7,166 nucleotides of DNA from JACRJW01 sp964359095 (lineage in GTDB: Bacteria > Patescibacteriota > Patescibacteriia > UBA9934 > GWF2-40-263): assembly GCA_964359095.1 (NCBI GenBank), contig CAYHRJ010000050.1, positions 1 through 7,166 of the forward strand, in the 5' to 3' direction. The number at the start of each line of letters is the position of its first letter. Within the stretch, counting starts at the first letter, position 1. The notes under the pieces are model-generated. The model ran no database searches, was not told where the DNA came from, and saw nothing but the letters and a program-made list of their open reading frames with translations. Below are positions 5,187 to 7,166 of the stretch, in pieces. The position numbers were made by a program, and so were the translations under genes.

Positions 5187-5856
5187 TGCCGAAGTATTTT
5201 TCTTTGTAGAATCGGATGAGTTCCTCAACGGCTGGGAGACAACCGGGATTTCCGATGCCGACTTTTGTTTTTTGTTGAACGAGCTCGAGGGTGTGGGCGC
5301 CTTCCAAGACCGCTTCTTCGATATCGTGATCGGTAACTTTGGCAACGGGGTCGATGAGACGCGCAGCCTCGGCGATAATTTTATCAAACTTCTCTGTGCG
5401 TCGATAGTAGTCGTTGATGGCATCGCGCAGCGCCTTGTCGCACAAGACAGAGCAGTGAAACTTACGCGCAGGAAGTCCACCGAGGCGATCCATAATATCC
5501 ATGGGTTTCAATTTGCGAGCATCACTCAGCGTTATGCCGCCATTTTCGGTCACGATCTCGCTGGTCATCGAGGTGCTCGCAATCGCGCTTCCACATCCAA
5601 ACGTCTTCCAACGAAATTCGAGAATACGCTCAGTCACAGGATCAACTTTCATCCACACACGCAGTTCATCACCACAGGCTGGTGAACCGATTTTTCCAAT
5701 CGCGTTGTAGTCGGATTCAACCGCGTCTTCCATCATGAAATTGCGAGGATGAAAGAAATGGTCCTTCACTACGTCTGTATAAAACCAAGACTGCGCGCCA
5801 CTTTTTGTGGTGACGTCGCCCTGAGTTCCGGGAATAGATCGGGCTGCATCGGACAT
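5179..5856 (-). CDS. nifU: NifU/IscU-type Fe-S cluster scaffold with degenerate BFD-like domain (225 aa)
   Basis: This is the scaffold on which a Fe-S cluster is built from desulfurase-derived sulfur and passed to target proteins in the cytosol. An IscU-like domain covers about residues 24-150. It has the entry motif WFYTDVVKDHFFHPRN (24-39), the three cluster cysteines C61 (PACGD, with the conserved D63), C88 (FGCGSAIAS) and C135 (FHCSVLCD, with H134), and one extra Cys at 139. After about 165 comes a segment (VTDHDIEEAV at 174-183 through GNPGCLPAVEELI) that aligns by eye with the BFD-like [2Fe-2S] domain of NifU. Only C206 of the four expected ligands remains: D169, V171 and N203 stand where the other cysteines should be. 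The C-terminal Nfu domain of full NifU is absent. The gene follows nifS by 23 bp without a clear Shine-Dalgarno. Confidence 0.92.
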   Translation of the reverse strand: MSDAARSIPGTQGDVTTKSGAQSWFYTDVVKDHFFHPRNFMMEDAVESDYNAIGKIGSPACGDELRVWMKVDPVTERILEFRWKTFGCGSAIASTSMTSEIVTENGGITLSDARKLKPMDIMDRLGGLPARKFHCSVLCDKALRDAINDYYRRTEKFDKIIAEAARLIDPVAKVTDHDIEEAVLEGAHTLELVQQKTKVGIGNPGCLPAVEELIRFYKEKYFGTS

Positions 5857-5886
5857 AGGTCATCTAGGACCAATAGGACCTATTGA
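5854..5886. repeat. Cluster of AGGTC/GGACC repeats in the nifS-nifU gap
   Basis: On the + strand TAGGACC occurs twice, nine bases apart. The second copy sits inside the odd-length palindrome AATAGGACCTATT, and another AGGTC occurs just before them. The cluster spans the nifS stop and reaches the nifU start. It could be a small RNA structure or a protein site, and chance is also possible in so short a stretch. Confidence 0.35.
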
Positions 5887-7082
5887 AAATATTTAGGATC
5901 GACTTTTACAGGACTTAACTTGCGCAATTTTTCAACCAGCGGCGGCAGCGTTTTAATCACGTAATTGATGTCCTCTTGCGTTGTACTTCTTCCAAGCGTG
6001 AATCGTATTGATCCATGTGCAACTTCATAGGGAAGTCCAAGCGACAAAATCACGTGACTTGGATCAAGCGAAACACTCGTGCATGCAGAACCAGTTGACG
6101 TGTAGATACCAGCCTCATCAAGATACAGGATGAGCGCCTCTCCCTCAATGTCCATGAAAGAGATGTTGACGTTATTGGGAAGCCGTTGCCTACGGTGGCC
6201 GTTGAGTCTTGTTTTGGCGATGGACGATTGGATTCCGTGGACAAGTGCGTCTCGCAATGGAAGCAGGCGCGCTGTCTCGCTCTTTCGATCACGCTGTGCG
6301 ATCTGAAGCGCTCTTGCCATGCCGATAATTCCAGCCACGTTTTCGGTACCAGGACGAATAGCTTTCTCCTGCGCGCCGCCAAATTGCAAAGGCTGCAACT
6401 TTATTCCACGCTTCACATACAACAGACCAATTCCTTTTGGTCCGTACATCTTGGAACCGTTGACGGTGAGCATGTCCACATGCAACTTCTCGACATCGGG
6501 TGAAAGGTACTCAGACGCCTGACACGCATCGGTATGAAACTTAAGCGCAGGACGCCTGTGAGCCTCACGCCATTTCTGAATCATGTTGCCGATATTCTCA
6601 ATCGGCTCGATCGTGCCGATCTCATTGTTGGCGTACATGATTGAAACCAGAATCGTGTCAGGACGTAGGGCACTCTCTACTTGCTCAACACTCACCAGTC
6701 CCTCACGATCTGGTTCCAAATATGTCACTTCAAATCCTTCCTTTTTTTCCAAATGCATCATCGCTTCAAGCACAGCATGGTGTTCGAGCTTGGTGGTCAC
6801 AAGATGTTTCCCATCGCTCTGATTCTTGCGTGCATATCCAAGCACAGCGAGGTTGTCCGATTCTGTTCCGCCAGAGGTGAAAAGAATCTCGTCTTCTCGC
6901 GCATGGAGAATCTTCGCCATACACCTGCGAGCCTCGTCAATGTCGTCCTTTACTTTTTTTCCAAGTGAATGAAAGCTCGATGGATTTCCAAAGTGATCGT
7001 TCAGATATGGCAACATGACTTCCAAAACTTCTGGAAGCATGGGCGTGGTCGCAGCGTGATCCAGATACACCTGTCGTTTCAT
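5880..7082 (-). CDS. nifS: Cysteine desulfurase, group I NifS/IscS family (400 aa)
   Basis: A PLP-dependent enzyme that takes sulfur from L-cysteine (giving alanine) and hands it as a persulfide to the scaffold encoded next door. The N-terminus MKRQVYLDHAATTP is typical of the family and fixes the ATG at 7082; TTG codons at 7127 and 7121 are in frame but would add non-conserved residues. Visible motifs are TSGGTESDN (69-77), EHHAV with PLP-stacking H101, the D185/Q188 pair in HTDACQAS, the Schiff-base lysine K211 in NGSKMYGPKG, RPGTEN (243-248), and the catalytic loop STGSACTS with C334 that marks group I enzymes. HGSIRFTLGR (357-366) carries the substrate-binding Arg. Ser stands where IscS has His directly before the PLP lysine, a variant I believe is seen in other group I members. 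Length is normal and the gene looks intact. No clear Shine-Dalgarno precedes the ATG. Confidence 0.95.
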   Translation of the reverse strand: MKRQVYLDHAATTPMLPEVLEVMLPYLNDHFGNPSSFHSLGKKVKDDIDEARRCMAKILHAREDEILFTSGGTESDNLAVLGYARKNQSDGKHLVTTKLEHHAVLEAMMHLEKKEGFEVTYLEPDREGLVSVEQVESALRPDTILVSIMYANNEIGTIEPIENIGNMIQKWREAHRRPALKFHTDACQASEYLSPDVEKLHVDMLTVNGSKMYGPKGIGLLYVKRGIKLQPLQFGGAQEKAIRPGTENVAGIIGMARALQIAQRDRKSETARLLPLRDALVHGIQSSIAKTRLNGHRRQRLPNNVNISFMDIEGEALILYLDEAGIYTSTGSACTSVSLDPSHVILSLGLPYEVAHGSIRFTLGRSTTQEDINYVIKTLPPLVEKLRKLSPVKVDPKYFQ

Positions 7083-7110
7083 AACACGCCGGAGCCTAGC
7101 AAAAAAACTC

Positions 7111-7166
7111 CTAAACTTCAATGCCAAAGGCTCTGCTCACACCTACACCAATGAGATATCCAACAA
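7111..7166 (-). CDS. C-terminal fragment of an unidentified protein
   Basis: The minus strand upstream of nifS reads from the window edge as VGYLIGVGVSRAFGIEV and then stops with TAG at 7111-7113. The 17-residue Gly/Val-rich stretch looks like a plausible protein end, and the 28-bp spacing to nifS would suit an operon neighbour. It is too short to identify, and a chance open frame of this length is possible. Confidence 0.4.
   Translation of the reverse strand, partial: VGYLIGVGVSRAFGIEV

Noticed and set aside
5118..5480. Minus-strand open frame of 120 codons overlapping nifU and the ferredoxin
   Set aside because: It is in another frame of the clearly conserved nifU and is Ser/Leu/Pro/Lys-rich without family features.
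5128..5685. Plus-strand open frame of 185 codons opposite nifU
   Set aside because: It is antisense to a conserved gene, with no promoter or ribosome binding site and no recognisable domain.
7083..7127. N-terminal extension of the cysteine desulfurase from an in-frame TTG at 7127
   Set aside because: It adds 15 residues not seen in the family, lacks a ribosome binding site and would overlap the probable end of the upstream gene. The family start MKRQVYLDHAATTP fits the ATG at 7082.

Overview
Every gene I can support lies on the minus strand, so the window reads from right to left. The organism cannot be fixed from sequence alone. The Fe-S genes at the right, with an N-terminus in the reductase that I associate from memory with Patescibacteria (CPR) proteins, make an uncultivated candidate-phylum bacterium a reasonable guess. 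Stop codons and the sigma70-like promoters are ordinary bacterial, and UGA is used as a stop.

Right half (about 3692-7166): a compact Fe-S cluster assembly operon. A short C-terminal fragment of an unidentified gene (7111-7166) is followed by a group I cysteine desulfurase (nifS, 5880-7082), a NifU-type scaffold (nifU, 5179-5856), a small single-cluster ferredoxin (4873-5142) and an FAD/NAD(P)H oxidoreductase (3692-4876). The last two overlap by ATGA. The desulfurase would supply sulfur and the scaffold would build the cluster. The reductase and ferredoxin are well placed to deliver the electrons. No IscR, IscA, HscA or HscB gene is visible. The scaffold keeps its three IscU cysteines but has a C-terminal BFD-like domain that has lost three of four expected cluster ligands.

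Junction (3553-3691): a good sigma70 promoter (TTGACT-17-TATAAA) overlaps the reductase stop codon. It is followed at once by a symmetric hairpin with a GCAA loop and a U-rich tail, which could terminate the Fe-S operon and attenuate the next gene.

Left half (1-3531): three uncharacterised envelope-type proteins with higher GC and clear Shine-Dalgarno sites. They are a 696-aa protein with about seven membrane spans and a Pro-rich Cys-containing tail (1441-3531), a 155-aa putative lipoprotein (718-1185), and a secreted protein cut off by the window edge (1-633) with a coiled coil, a Pro-rich linker and a DxDGNGxxD motif. The 1186-1440 gap holds an intrinsic terminator, two further large inverted repeats and a strong promoter. 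No RNA genes, CRISPR arrays, insertion sequences or phage genes are visible.

The two halves differ in base composition and in start-site style (SD present in 3 of 3 left genes, no clear SD in 4 of 4 right genes). This suggests that they have different histories. The most novel candidates are the unrecognised left-half envelope genes and the degenerate BFD domain of the scaffold.
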